Origin: DATBLE01 sp963841405
GTDB taxonomy: Bacteria > Actinomycetota > Thermoleophilia > Gaiellales > Gaiellaceae
Direction: 5' to 3'
Assembly (NCBI GenBank): GCA_963841405.1
Contig: CAWJCM010000010.1
Location: 1-64,000 of the forward strand
DNA: 64,000 nt
Part shown: positions 16,730-25,088 of the stretch, piece by piece
How positions within the stretch are numbered: the stretch's first letter is position 1
Layout of the letters: every line of letters begins with the position of its first letter
Notes under the pieces: model-generated
Seen by the model: the letters and a program-made list of their open reading frames with translations, nothing else
Told to the model about the DNA's origin: nothing
Databases searched by the model: none
Made by a program: the position numbers and the translations under genes

Positions 16730-18088
16730 CTACGCGGCCGCGAACGCCGCGACCGTCCGGTCGACGTCCTCTTCGCTCGTCTGCCAGTTGCTGACCGAGA
16801 TGCGGATCGCCTGCCGGCCGGCCCAGGCCGTGCCGCTCATCCAGGCCACGCCGCTCCGCTGTACGGCGTCGAGCTTCGCGGCGGTCTGCTCGTCCGAGCC
16901 GAAGCGGAACAGCACCTGGTTGAGCACCACCTCGTTCAGCACCTCGACGCCCGGGACGTCGGTGACGCCGGCGGCGAACCGCTGCGCCAGGTCGCAGCAG
17001 CGCTCGACCAGCTCGGCGATGCCGGTCCGGCCGAGCGAGCGGATCGCGGCGTAGACCGGGAACCCGCGGGCGCGGCGCGAGAACTCCGGCGTCCAGTCGA
17101 CCTGGTCGCGCGGGCCCCCCTCGCCGCTCTGGACCAGGTACTCGGCCTGGACCGACATCGCGCGGCGGTGCGGCTCCGGCTTCGCGCAGAAGACGATGCC
17201 GGAGTCGTACGGGACGTTCAGCCACTTGTGACCGTCGGTCGCCCAGGAGTCGGCGCGCGCGGCTCCTCGGACCAGCTGTGCGAAGCGTGGGCTGGCCGCC
17301 GCCCAGAGGCCGAACGCGCCGTCGACGTGGAGCCAGGCGCCCGCGGCCGTGACCGCGTCGGCGATCTCCTCGAGCGGGTCGAACGAGCCCGTGTTCACTT
17401 CCCCCGCCTGGGCGCAGACGATCGTCGGGCCTTGGCCGGAGGCGAGTGCGTCACGCAGCGCATCGGAGCGCATCCGCCCCTGGTCGTCGGCCGCGACCGT
17501 GACGAGCGATCCCGTGCCGAGGCCGATCAGGCGCAGCGCGCGCACCAGGGTCGAGTGCACCTTCTCGCCGGCCAGCACGCGGATCGGCGGCGCGCCCGTC
17601 AGGCCGTCGCGCTCCACGCCCCACCCGGCCTGCGCCAGCACGTGGTTGCGCGCGGCCGCCAGCGCGGTCGCGTGCGCCATCTGCGTGCCGGTGACGAACG
17701 CGAACGAGACTCCACGCGGCAGCCCGAGCAGCTCTGCGACCCAGACGCCTGCCACCTCCTCCACCACCGAGGCCGCCGGGCCGGCGACGTACAGGCCGGC
17801 GTTCTGGTCCCAGGCCGAGGTCAGCCAGTCGGCGGCGAGCGCGGCGGGAACGGCGCCGCCGATCACGAACCCGAAGTAGCGCCCGCCGGGGATCGCGACC
17901 GCGCCCGCGTCGCCGGCGGCGGCCAGCTCGCGGACGACCTCGCGCGCGTCGGTCGGCGCGTCCGGCAGAGCTCCGCCGAACCGGGCGCGAAGCTCGTCGA
18001 CCTCGACCCGGGGGAAGACGGGACGATCGGGCAGGCTCTCAAGGAAGTCGGCGGCGAGATCGGCGGTCTCGTGGAGCAGATCGCGCAT
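16730..18088 (-). CDS. PLP-dependent group II amino-acid decarboxylase
   Basis: 452 residues of the aromatic-amino-acid/glutamate decarboxylase superfamily. Landmarks are FVTGTQMAHATALAAARNHV, EVNTGSFDPLEEI, LHVDGAFGLWAAASPR with the ring Asp, and SWATDGHKWLNVPYDSG with the Schiff-base Lys at about residue 288. The substrate cannot be deduced. It is the last gene of a five-gene operon whose genes overlap or lie within 10 bases of each other. The stop lies just beside the ragged end of the decayed cyclase gene on the other strand. Confidence 0.88.
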   Translation of the reverse strand: MRDLLHETADLAADFLESLPDRPVFPRVEVDELRARFGGALPDAPTDAREVVRELAAAGDAGAVAIPGGRYFGFVIGGAVPAALAADWLTSAWDQNAGLYVAGPAASVVEEVAGVWVAELLGLPRGVSFAFVTGTQMAHATALAAARNHVLAQAGWGVERDGLTGAPPIRVLAGEKVHSTLVRALRLIGLGTGSLVTVAADDQGRMRSDALRDALASGQGPTIVCAQAGEVNTGSFDPLEEIADAVTAAGAWLHVDGAFGLWAAASPRFAQLVRGAARADSWATDGHKWLNVPYDSGIVFCAKPEPHRRAMSVQAEYLVQSGEGGPRDQVDWTPEFSRRARGFPVYAAIRSLGRTGIAELVERCCDLAQRFAAGVTDVPGVEVLNEVVLNQVLFRFGSDEQTAAKLDAVQRSGVAWMSGTAWAGRQAIRISVSNWQTSEEDVDRTVAAFAAA

Positions 18089-18097
18089 GCCGGAACG

Positions 18098-19735
18098 CTA
18101 TCCGCCCGCCCGGATCTGGCTGAGCGTCGCCCGCGGAGTGATCGCCTCCGGGTCGACGCGAAGCTCGAGCAGCGCCGGGCGCCCCTCGGCCAGCGCCGTC
18201 TCGAAGGCGGGCGCGAAGTCCTCGGTCCGCTCGACCCGCGCGGCGAATGCGCCGAACGACTCCGCGTAGACGACGAAGTCCGGATTGACGAGCTCGGTGG
18301 CGACGGCGCGGCCCGGGAAGTGGCGCTCCTGGTGCATGCGGATCGTCCCGTACATGCCGTTGTTCACCAGCAGCACGACGATCGCAGCGCCGTACTGCGC
18401 GGCGGTCGCCAGCTCGTGGCCGCTCATCAGGAAGTCGCCGTCGCCGCTCAGGCAGACGACCACGCGCTCCGGGTACAGGAGCTTGGCGGCAACCGCGGCC
18501 GGAACGCCGTACCCCATCGCCCCGGCGCAGGGGGCGAGCTGCGTGCCGAAGCGGTGGAACTCGTAGAAGCGGTGCGCCCACACCGTGTAGTTGCCGGCGC
18601 CGTTCGTGAGCACGGCGTCGTCCGACAGCCGCTCGCGCAGGTAGGCCATGACCTCGGCCAGCTGGAGGTCGCCCGGCAGCTTACGGTGGCCGAGGTTGGC
18701 GAGGTAGCCGGCCCGGGCCTCTTCCACCCATGCGACCCGCCGGGCGCCGTCCACCGGCGTGAGCGCGGCCGCGAACTCGGGCGATCCCGAGACGATCGCC
18801 AGCTCCGGCTCGTAGACGCGGCCGAGCTCGTCCGCGTCGGCGTGCACGTGGATCAGCCGCTGCCGCGGTACGGGCGGTTCGAGCAGCGAGTACTGGCGCG
18901 TGGCGATCTCGCCGAGGCGGGTGCCGAGGGCGAGGATCACGTCGGCCTCCTGGACGCGCCGGGCCAGGGCCGGGTCCAGGCCGATCGTCAGGAAGCCGGC
19001 GTACGCCGGAGAGGCGTTGTCGACGTAGTCCTGGCGCCGGAACGAGGCCGCCACGGGAACGTTCGAGGCCTCGGCAAACGCCAGCACGTCGTGGCCGGCC
19101 TGCGCGTTCCAGCCGCCGCCGCCGACGACGATCAGCGGCCGCTCGGCGGCTGCGAGCAGCTCGAGCGCGCGCTCGACGTCCGCCTGCGAGGGAGCGGGTC
19201 GCGACGGCCGGTACCGCACCGCGTCGGGAACGTCGGCCTCGTCGTCCTGGACGTCCTCGGGCAGCGCGACCACCACCGGCCCGGGACGGCCGGAGGTTGC
19301 GGTGCGGAACGCCCGCCCGACCAGCTCCGGCGTCTCCGCAACGTCCTCGAGCGTCGTCACCACCTTCGCCATCTCCCCGAACATCCGCGCGTAGTCGAGC
19401 TCCTGGAACGCCTCGCGGCCGAGGTGCGTGCGCGGCACCTGGCCGACGAAGAGAACGAGCGGCGTCGAGTCCTGGTAGGCGGTGTGGATCCCGACCGCGG
19501 CGTGTGTGGCTCCGGGAGCGCGCGTGACCAGGCAGACGCCGGGCCGGCCGGTCAGCTTCCCGTACGCCTCGGCCATGTTCGCCGCGGCCGCCTCGTGGCG
19601 GGTCGTGTAGAGCCGGATCGGCGAGTCGCCGAGCGCGTCCAGCACGCTGATGTAGCTCTCCCCCGGAACGCAGTACGCCGTGTCCACGCCGTGGACGAGC
19701 AGCTGGTCGACCAGGATGCGTGCGGCGGTGCGCAC
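18098..19735 (-). CDS. Thiamine diphosphate enzyme, acetolactate synthase/decarboxylase-like
   Basis: 545 residues with three-domain ThDP architecture. TTRHEAAAANMAEAYGKLTG (about residue 44) carries the catalytic Glu, the middle domain has PLIVVGGGGWNAQAG, and GDGDFLMSGHELATAAQYGA with VLLVNN is the ThDP/Mg2+ motif near residue 425. It resembles large subunits of acetolactate synthase and benzoylformate/oxalyl-type decarboxylases; no small regulatory subunit is nearby, and IlvB for branched-chain synthesis is usually paired with ilvN, so a catabolic role is favoured. GTG 19735 lies one base after the cupin stop. Confidence 0.88.
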   Translation of the reverse strand: MRTAARILVDQLLVHGVDTAYCVPGESYISVLDALGDSPIRLYTTRHEAAAANMAEAYGKLTGRPGVCLVTRAPGATHAAVGIHTAYQDSTPLVLFVGQVPRTHLGREAFQELDYARMFGEMAKVVTTLEDVAETPELVGRAFRTATSGRPGPVVVALPEDVQDDEADVPDAVRYRPSRPAPSQADVERALELLAAAERPLIVVGGGGWNAQAGHDVLAFAEASNVPVAASFRRQDYVDNASPAYAGFLTIGLDPALARRVQEADVILALGTRLGEIATRQYSLLEPPVPRQRLIHVHADADELGRVYEPELAIVSGSPEFAAALTPVDGARRVAWVEEARAGYLANLGHRKLPGDLQLAEVMAYLRERLSDDAVLTNGAGNYTVWAHRFYEFHRFGTQLAPCAGAMGYGVPAAVAAKLLYPERVVVCLSGDGDFLMSGHELATAAQYGAAIVVLLVNNGMYGTIRMHQERHFPGRAVATELVNPDFVVYAESFGAFAARVERTEDFAPAFETALAEGRPALLELRVDPEAITPRATLSQIRAGG

Positions 19736-19736
19736 G

Positions 19737-20225
19737 CTAGAACGCGATCGGGTACTCGCCGTAGACCGTCGGGCGCTGGAGCTTCGGCCGGTCCTCGTCC
19801 GCCGGGTCGACGTAGGCGATCGTCCGCTTGCCCGCCCACTCGGGCGGCAGCAGCATGACGCGGACGAAGGCGCTCTCCTCGGTGGCGGAGGCAGTCGCCA
19901 GAACGGGCTCCGGCCCGCTCTCGAACCACGGCTCGCCCGGCTCGTAGTCGTGGGTCTCGCCGCCCGACTCGATCCGGATCGAGCCGTGCAGCAGGTAGCG
20001 GATCCCCGGCCCGGGATGCGTGTGGCGGTAGGCGATGCCTCCGGGCGGGAAGTCGATCCGGTCGTGGCGCATCAGCCAGCCGGGCTGCACCCGGACCGGC
20101 GCGGCAAGCAGGGCGTCGGCGGGCTCGGTGTCGAGCAGCTCCCAGACGAGCGACGTTCCGTCGTCGAGCTCGTGGACGACGGCGTTCTGCGCGTCGTGCG
20201 GCCGCAGTGAGAGGACGAGGTTCAA
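19737..20225 (-). CDS. Cupin-domain protein
   Basis: About 162 residues with a single cupin barrel. Motif 1 is IAYRHTHPGPGIRYLLHGS with two metal-ligand His and a downstream acidic residue (IRIESGGETHDYEPGEPWFE). Motif 2 is weak. It could be a small-molecule isomerase, dioxygenase or sensor. Start: TTG 20225, because TTGA overlaps the SDR stop and no ATG or GTG occurs before the conserved region. It is translationally coupled to genes on both sides. Confidence 0.72.
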   Translation of the reverse strand: MNLVLSLRPHDAQNAVVHELDDGTSLVWELLDTEPADALLAAPVRVQPGWLMRHDRIDFPPGGIAYRHTHPGPGIRYLLHGSIRIESGGETHDYEPGEPWFESGPEPVLATASATEESAFVRVMLLPPEWAGKRTIAYVDPADEDRPKLQRPTVYGEYPIAF

Positions 20226-20941
20226 TGGAAGTACTGGCCGCCGTCGATGACCATCGTCTGGCCGGTGATGAAGTCCGCGCCCGGCGTGCAGAGGAAGACG
20301 ACCGCCCCGACGACGTCCTCCGGCACCTGGTCGCGCTGGATCGTGCGCGCGGCGACGGAGACGTCGCGCAGCTTCTCCACCACCTCGGGGTGCGCCTCGA
20401 CGCCGGCTGTCATCGTGAAGCCCGGCGCGACGCAGTTCACGTGGATGCCGTCCTTGCCGAGCTCCCTCGCCAGCGCCCGCGTGAACGCGACGATCGCGCC
20501 CTTCGAGGTCACGTAGTGGAGCAGGAACGGCACCCCGCGAAAGGGCGTCCCCGACGAGATGTTCACGATCTTGCCGCCGCCCTGCTCGCGCATCGCCGGC
20601 ACCGTGGCACGGCAGGTCAGGAACATCGAGGCGACGTTCACGTCCATCACCTGGCGCCACTCCTCGAGCGGGATCTCCGTGAACGGCCGCATCGCCAGCG
20701 AGGCGTAGAGGCCGGCGTTGTTGATCAGGATGTCGAGGCGTCCGTGCCGGTCGAGCGTCTCGTCGACCATCCGCCCGACGTCGGCCTCGTTCGAGACATC
20801 CGCCTGGATGCCGCCTTCGGGCGGGCTCAGGTCGGCGACGACGACCGTCGCGCCCTCGGCCACGAGGCCCCCCGCGATCGCCGCGCCGATCCCCTGCGCG
20901 CCGCCGGTGACGAGCGCGACCTTCCCCTCCAGCCGGCTCAC
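20222..20941 (-). CDS. Short-chain dehydrogenase/reductase
   Basis: 239-residue classical SDR: VALVTGGAQGIGAAIAGGL (NAD(P)-binding TGxxxGIG) at residue 8, LINNAGLYASLAM (NNAG), VNISSGTPF with the catalytic Ser, and YVTSKGAIVAFTRALARE with the YxxxK pair. An Asp after the second strand (VVVADLSPP) favours NAD(H). GTG 20941 overlaps the NIPSNAP stop (GTGA), and the stop overlaps the cupin start. The substrate is unknown; the operon context suggests oxidation of a hydroxy acid or sugar-acid intermediate. Confidence 0.88.
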   Translation of the reverse strand: MSRLEGKVALVTGGAQGIGAAIAGGLVAEGATVVVADLSPPEGGIQADVSNEADVGRMVDETLDRHGRLDILINNAGLYASLAMRPFTEIPLEEWRQVMDVNVASMFLTCRATVPAMREQGGGKIVNISSGTPFRGVPFLLHYVTSKGAIVAFTRALARELGKDGIHVNCVAPGFTMTAGVEAHPEVVEKLRDVSVAARTIQRDQVPEDVVGAVVFLCTPGADFITGQTMVIDGGQYFH

Positions 20942-21252
20942 CTCAAGGGCGAGAACGAGGTCGGAATCAGGATCCGGTTCTCCTGGGTGTGGATCAGCGG
21001 CTGGATCCGGCCGAGGAACGCGACCCACGCCTCGTCTGCCTGCAGCTCCCGCCGGCGCCTCGCCCGGTCCTCGAAATCGTCGTACGCCCAGATGTGCGTG
21101 TAGGTCGAGGGACTGCCCACGTCGGTCGTGAACGCGCCGACGAGGCGGCCGAGGTAGCGCTCCTGGAGCGCGATTCCCACGGACTCGTATAGTCCGACGA
21201 GCTCGTTCAGCTTGCCGGTGTAGACGTGGTAGTCGCGCTCCTCGACGATCAC
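20938..21252 (-). CDS. NIPSNAP family protein
   Basis: 104 residues with the ferredoxin-like NIPSNAP fold: MIVEERDYHVYTGKLNELVG, LGRLVGAFTTDVGSPSTYTH with the IWAYDDFEDRARRR stretch, and WVAFLGRIQPLIHTQENRIL. Proteins of this kind are frequent in catabolic operons, but their chemistry is unclear. It is the first gene of the five-gene operon. GTG 21252 lies six bases after TAGAAT (21264-21259) and is divergent from the methyltransferase. Confidence 0.85.
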   Translation of the reverse strand: MIVEERDYHVYTGKLNELVGLYESVGIALQERYLGRLVGAFTTDVGSPSTYTHIWAYDDFEDRARRRRELQADEAWVAFLGRIQPLIHTQENRILIPTSFSPLR

Positions 21253-21258
21253 GCAGCG

Positions 21259-21268
21259 ATTCTACGAT
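21259..21268. promoter_or_regulatory. Overlapping face-to-face promoters, NIPSNAP operon and methyltransferase
   Basis: TAGAAT on the minus strand (21264-21259) and TACGAT on the plus strand (21263-21268) overlap by two bases. They stand six and five bases from GTG 21252 and GTG 21274. Only 21 bases separate the two start codons. Function is inferred from position. Confidence 0.55.
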
Positions 21269-21273
21269 GCACG

Positions 21274-21903
21274 GTGAACATGTCCTTCCGCGACCGGATC
21301 GCACCCGCTCTCCAGGACCTGGTCGCCGGGCCGATGGAGAAGAAGCGGTTCATCCAGGACGGGCGGCGCAAGCTGCTCGCGCCCGCAGCGGGACGGGTGC
21401 TCGAGGTCGGCGCCGGAACCGGCTTCAACGCGCGGTACTACCCCGAAGGTGTCGGCGACGTGACACTGACGGACGAGCTCGGCGGCATGCTCCGCCGCGC
21501 CGAGCGGCGAGCCGAGGAGGCCGGCCGTCGCGTGGAGACGGTGACGGCGCCGGTCGAGTACCTGCCGTTCGAGGACGAGTCGTTCGACACCGTCGTCGGC
21601 TCGCTGCTCCTGTGCTCGGTCGACGACCAGGACGCCGCGCTCACGGAGATCCGCCGTGTGCTGAAGCCCGGTGGCCGCTACCTCTTCCTGGAGCATGTCC
21701 GCTCGGACGACCCGAAGGTGGCCAGGCGGCAGGACCGCTGGGAACGCGTCTGGGGCGTCGTCGCCATGGGCTGCCACCCCAACCGCGACACCTTGCCGCG
21801 GATCGAGTCGGCGTTCGCGGTGGACGAGGTCGAGCGCGGCAAGCTGCCCGAAGGCCCGAGCATCATCCGGCCGTACGTCCTCGGCCGGGCGGACAAGCGG
21901 TAG
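21274..21903 (+). CDS. SAM-dependent methyltransferase (class I, UbiE-like)
   Basis: About 209 residues. VLEVGAGTGFNARYYPEGV near residue 40 is the SAM-binding motif I, VTLTDELGGMLRRAERRA carries the acidic ribose contact, PVEYLPFEDESFDTVVGSLL motif II, and RRVLKPGGRYLFLEHV motif III. The C-terminal RWERVWGVVAMGCHPNRDTL resembles small phospholipid or quinone methyltransferases. The acceptor is not evident. GTG 21274 or ATG 21280 are both possible; the former fits the TACGAT-spaced leaderless pattern. Confidence 0.85.
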   Translation: MNMSFRDRIAPALQDLVAGPMEKKRFIQDGRRKLLAPAAGRVLEVGAGTGFNARYYPEGVGDVTLTDELGGMLRRAERRAEEAGRRVETVTAPVEYLPFEDESFDTVVGSLLLCSVDDQDAALTEIRRVLKPGGRYLFLEHVRSDDPKVARRQDRWERVWGVVAMGCHPNRDTLPRIESAFAVDEVERGKLPEGPSIIRPYVLGRADKR

Positions 21904-21941
21904 GGTCGCTGCGCGACACCGGTGTAAGCTCTTCGGCGGTG

Positions 21942-24900
21942 ATGGGGCGGGAGGAAAGCGGCGATGTCAGGCTGAAGCCCGACAGGCGACCGTCTTCTCG
22001 CCGGGCCCGGCACCGCGCGGCCTTGGCGGCGCTCGGCGTCTCCGCTGCGAGGCTGCGCTCGCAGCCGCTCCGTCCCGTGCTGGTCGTGGCGGGTGTGGCG
22101 CTCGCGTTCGCGATGACGGTCGCGATCGTCGGCGGGAGCCTGGTCGCGCGGCAGCAGGCGCTGGGACAGGCGCTCGGTTCGTTGCCGGACAGTGCCCAGG
22201 GCTTCCGCGTCGACCGGTTCGGGACACCCCTGAACCGGCAGATGTATGCGCGCGAGGACCGCGAGGTGCGACGGGTGCTCGGCACGCTGTCGCCCGGCGC
22301 GGCGCGACGGGTCGTGTTCTTCCGGCAGTTGCGGGTCGCCGGGCAGCTGGTCGAGATCGCGGGCGTCGACCGGCTTGCAGCGATCGTCCGGCTGCGCTCC
22401 GGGCGGCTCCCGCGGACCTGCACACCGGCGTCCTGCGAGGTGCTCCAGCTCGGCGAGGGCGGGCGGGCGCGGTTGCACGAGGGCGACGTCCGGCTCGACC
22501 GCGTCGGGGTCGCCGAGCTGCGCGATCCCGGGCTCTTCGGCTACATCTCGGCGGCGTACGCCAGCCCGGCCGCGCCGCCGGCCGTGCTGATCGCGCCGAG
22601 CGTCGACTCGCTCGAGCGGTTGCCGTCGCTCCAGCCCTTCTACCGCGTGTACTCGTGGCTCTCGCCGCTGCGCGCAGACCGCCTGCACACGTGGGACGTC
22701 GGCCACATCCTCGCCGCCGAGTCGCGGGGGCAGACGGCGCTGTACGCGACAGACCCGGCCTTCCGGCTGAGCAGTCCCGACGACGAGCTGCTGAACGCGA
22801 CCCGGCGCGGCACGATCGCCGCCAGGCGCCTGATCCTCGTCGGCGGCGAGACGAGCGCGTTGCTGCTCGGGTTCGCGATCATCGCCGCGGTCGGCCTGCG
22901 CCGCGGGCTCGGCAGCGAACGGCGGCGCCTGCTCGCCCGCGGTGCCCGGCGCTGGCAGGCATGGCTGGCGCTCGCAGCCGAGATCGGGGCGATGACGCTT
23001 GCGGGAGCGCTGCTCGGGATCGCGGCCGGCGCGGCGACCGTCGCCGCGATCGCGGCCGCAAGCGATCAGCCCGTGGGCGGGATTCTCTCGCACACCCTGC
23101 TGGCGGGCTGGACGCTCGGCGCGCTTGCAGGGGGCGTGCTCGCGGTCACGCTCGTGCTCGCCGCGACGACGCTGACCCGGGACGACGAGGAGGGACGCCG
23201 GCGCATCCGCCTGTCGGACGTGGCTGCGGTCGGGGCGGCGGCCGCGATCGTCGTCGGGCTCAGCCGCGGGGCACTCGACCCCGGAAACGTCTCCGGCGGC
23301 GACACGGTCCTGCTGCTCGTCCTCCCCGCGCTCGTCTGCTTCGTGGTCGCCGTCGTGCTCGCACGCCTGCTCGGGCCGGCGATGCGGGCGGGCGAGCGGC
23401 TGACGCGTGGCCGCTCGCTGACGCTTCGCCTGGGGGTGCTCGCGCTTGCCCGGGCCCCGTCGCGGACCGTCGTCACCTGTGCGTTCATCACGGTCGCGCT
23501 CGGGCTCGCGCTCTTCGCTGCCGCCTACCGCGCGACGCTCGCCCGCGGCGCCTCCGACCAGGCCGCGTTCCAGGTACCGCTCGACTACACGGTCAGCGAA
23601 GGGTCGAAGCTGGTCCAGCCCCTCGACGCCGCTCCGCTCTCGGAATACGCACGGACGGCGCCGGGCACGCGGGCCTTTCCGGTTCTTCGGCTCGCGGCGA
23701 CGACGCCCGGGACCGGCACGGCGGTCCTCTCGCCGACCGTTCTCGGCGTCCCGGCCGCCGCGGTCCGGCGGCTGCGCTGGCGGTCCGACTTCTCCTCCGT
23801 CCCGGTCTCGTCCATTGCGCGCAAGCTGTCGGCGCAGGGGCAGCCAAGCCTGCGCGGCGTGCGCATCGCGGCGGGGACGGAGACGCTCTCCACGCGGACG
23901 CGGCTACGTGGCGCGGACGTGCTCGCGTGGATCGTGGTCGGTGACCCGCGTGGCCGGATCTCGCTCCTCCCGCTCGGGCGCGTGCCCAGGGAGGCGACGA
24001 CGCTGACGGCGCACGTTCCCCGCGGCCGCGGGCTGCGCGTGCTCGGCATCCAGCTCGCGCTCCCCGAGACGGAGGCGTTCATGCTCGCGCACGACGAGGC
24101 CGAGGGCTCGGTCGCGGTGGCGCCGTCGGGCGAGATCGCGATCGGGCCGCTGCGCGCGGGCGGTCGCGTGCTGACCGACTGGCGCGACTGGACGCTGTCC
24201 ACAGGCGGCGACGTGCTCCCGCGCGCCGGCGGCGCGACGATCCGGTACGCATTCCCGGACACGGGGCTCCGCCTGGTCTTCCGCCCGGCCCAGCCGACCG
24301 ACGGACAGGTGATGCCCGTGGTCGTCTCGCCCGACGTCGCCCGCGCCGCGGGCGGGGTCGGGGCGACGAGCGTGCTCGACTTCCAGGACACGCACGTCGA
24401 CGTGCGGATCGTGGGGGTGGCGTCTCGCCTGCCGTCGGTTCCCGCTGACAGCGGCGCGTTCGTCCTCGCCGACGCCGCCTGGCTGTCGACCGCGATCGAC
24501 GCAAACGCTCCGGGCGAGGGGACGCCGAACGAGGTCTGGATCTCGGCTCCGGGCGACGGCTCGGTCGCCGGGCAGGCGCTGCACCGGCCGCCGTTCTCCG
24601 GGCTCGTCGTCGAGTCGCGCGCGGCGATCGAGCGGCGGCTGGCAGGGGACCCGCTGGCGCACGCGACGGCGATCGCGCTGGGCGCCGCTGGGCTGGTGGC
24701 GCTCGTGCTGGCCGTGCTCGGGTTCTGGGTCGGGGTGGCCTCCGAGCTGCACGACGAGAAGAGCGACTTCTTCGACCTCGAGGCGCAGGGCCTGCCGCCG
24801 GCCGACATGCGCCGTCAGCTGCGGATGCGCGGCGTGATCCTGCTGGTGCTCGGCTTCGCCGGCGGTCTGGCACTTGCGCTGCTGCTCTCCCGCCTGGTCG

Positions 24901-25088
24901 TCTCGCTGATCCGCGTGTCCGGAACGACCGGCGTGCCGGAGCCGCCGTTGCGGCTCGACCCTGACTGGCTCGTCGCTGGGATCGGGATCGCGGCGCTGAT
25001 GCTGGCCGCGCTGCTGGTGGCGGAGGCGGCGTCGCTCGCCGCGTTCCGCGGCAACCGGCCCGAACGCGCCTCCTGGAGCCTGGAATGA
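21942..25088 (+). CDS. FtsX-like ABC permease, large form
   Basis: Membrane protein of about 1048 residues. After a basic N-terminus (KPDRRPSSRRARHRAALAAL) comes a first helix (PVLVVAGVALAFAMTVAIVG), a long extracytoplasmic region, a central block of helices (about 305-530) and a C-terminal set (ALGAAGLVALVLAVLGFWVG onward). FFDLEAQGLPPADMRRQLRM matches the FtsX coupling helix. ATG 21942 (or GTG 21939) follows a poor ribosome-site region; the end overlaps the next ATPase gene by ATGA. It forms the permease of an exporter with unknown cargo. Confidence 0.82.
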   Translation: MGREESGDVRLKPDRRPSSRRARHRAALAALGVSAARLRSQPLRPVLVVAGVALAFAMTVAIVGGSLVARQQALGQALGSLPDSAQGFRVDRFGTPLNRQMYAREDREVRRVLGTLSPGAARRVVFFRQLRVAGQLVEIAGVDRLAAIVRLRSGRLPRTCTPASCEVLQLGEGGRARLHEGDVRLDRVGVAELRDPGLFGYISAAYASPAAPPAVLIAPSVDSLERLPSLQPFYRVYSWLSPLRADRLHTWDVGHILAAESRGQTALYATDPAFRLSSPDDELLNATRRGTIAARRLILVGGETSALLLGFAIIAAVGLRRGLGSERRRLLARGARRWQAWLALAAEIGAMTLAGALLGIAAGAATVAAIAAASDQPVGGILSHTLLAGWTLGALAGGVLAVTLVLAATTLTRDDEEGRRRIRLSDVAAVGAAAAIVVGLSRGALDPGNVSGGDTVLLLVLPALVCFVVAVVLARLLGPAMRAGERLTRGRSLTLRLGVLALARAPSRTVVTCAFITVALGLALFAAAYRATLARGASDQAAFQVPLDYTVSEGSKLVQPLDAAPLSEYARTAPGTRAFPVLRLAATTPGTGTAVLSPTVLGVPAAAVRRLRWRSDFSSVPVSSIARKLSAQGQPSLRGVRIAAGTETLSTRTRLRGADVLAWIVVGDPRGRISLLPLGRVPREATTLTAHVPRGRGLRVLGIQLALPETEAFMLAHDEAEGSVAVAPSGEIAIGPLRAGGRVLTDWRDWTLSTGGDVLPRAGGATIRYAFPDTGLRLVFRPAQPTDGQVMPVVVSPDVARAAGGVGATSVLDFQDTHVDVRIVGVASRLPSVPADSGAFVLADAAWLSTAIDANAPGEGTPNEVWISAPGDGSVAGQALHRPPFSGLVVESRAAIERRLAGDPLAHATAIALGAAGLVALVLAVLGFWVGVASELHDEKSDFFDLEAQGLPPADMRRQLRMRGVILLVLGFAGGLALALLLSRLVVSLIRVSGTTGVPEPPLRLDPDWLVAGIGIAALMLAALLVAEAASLAAFRGNRPERASWSLE

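Noticed and set aside
13823..19858. A stop-free plus-strand frame of about 2011 codons
   Set aside because: It crosses a decayed gene and then runs antisense to two clear enzymes; its translation there is Arg/Ala-rich. It is a by-product of the high GC content. Only its 15.35-16.7 kb part is real (TPR section of the broken cyclase gene).
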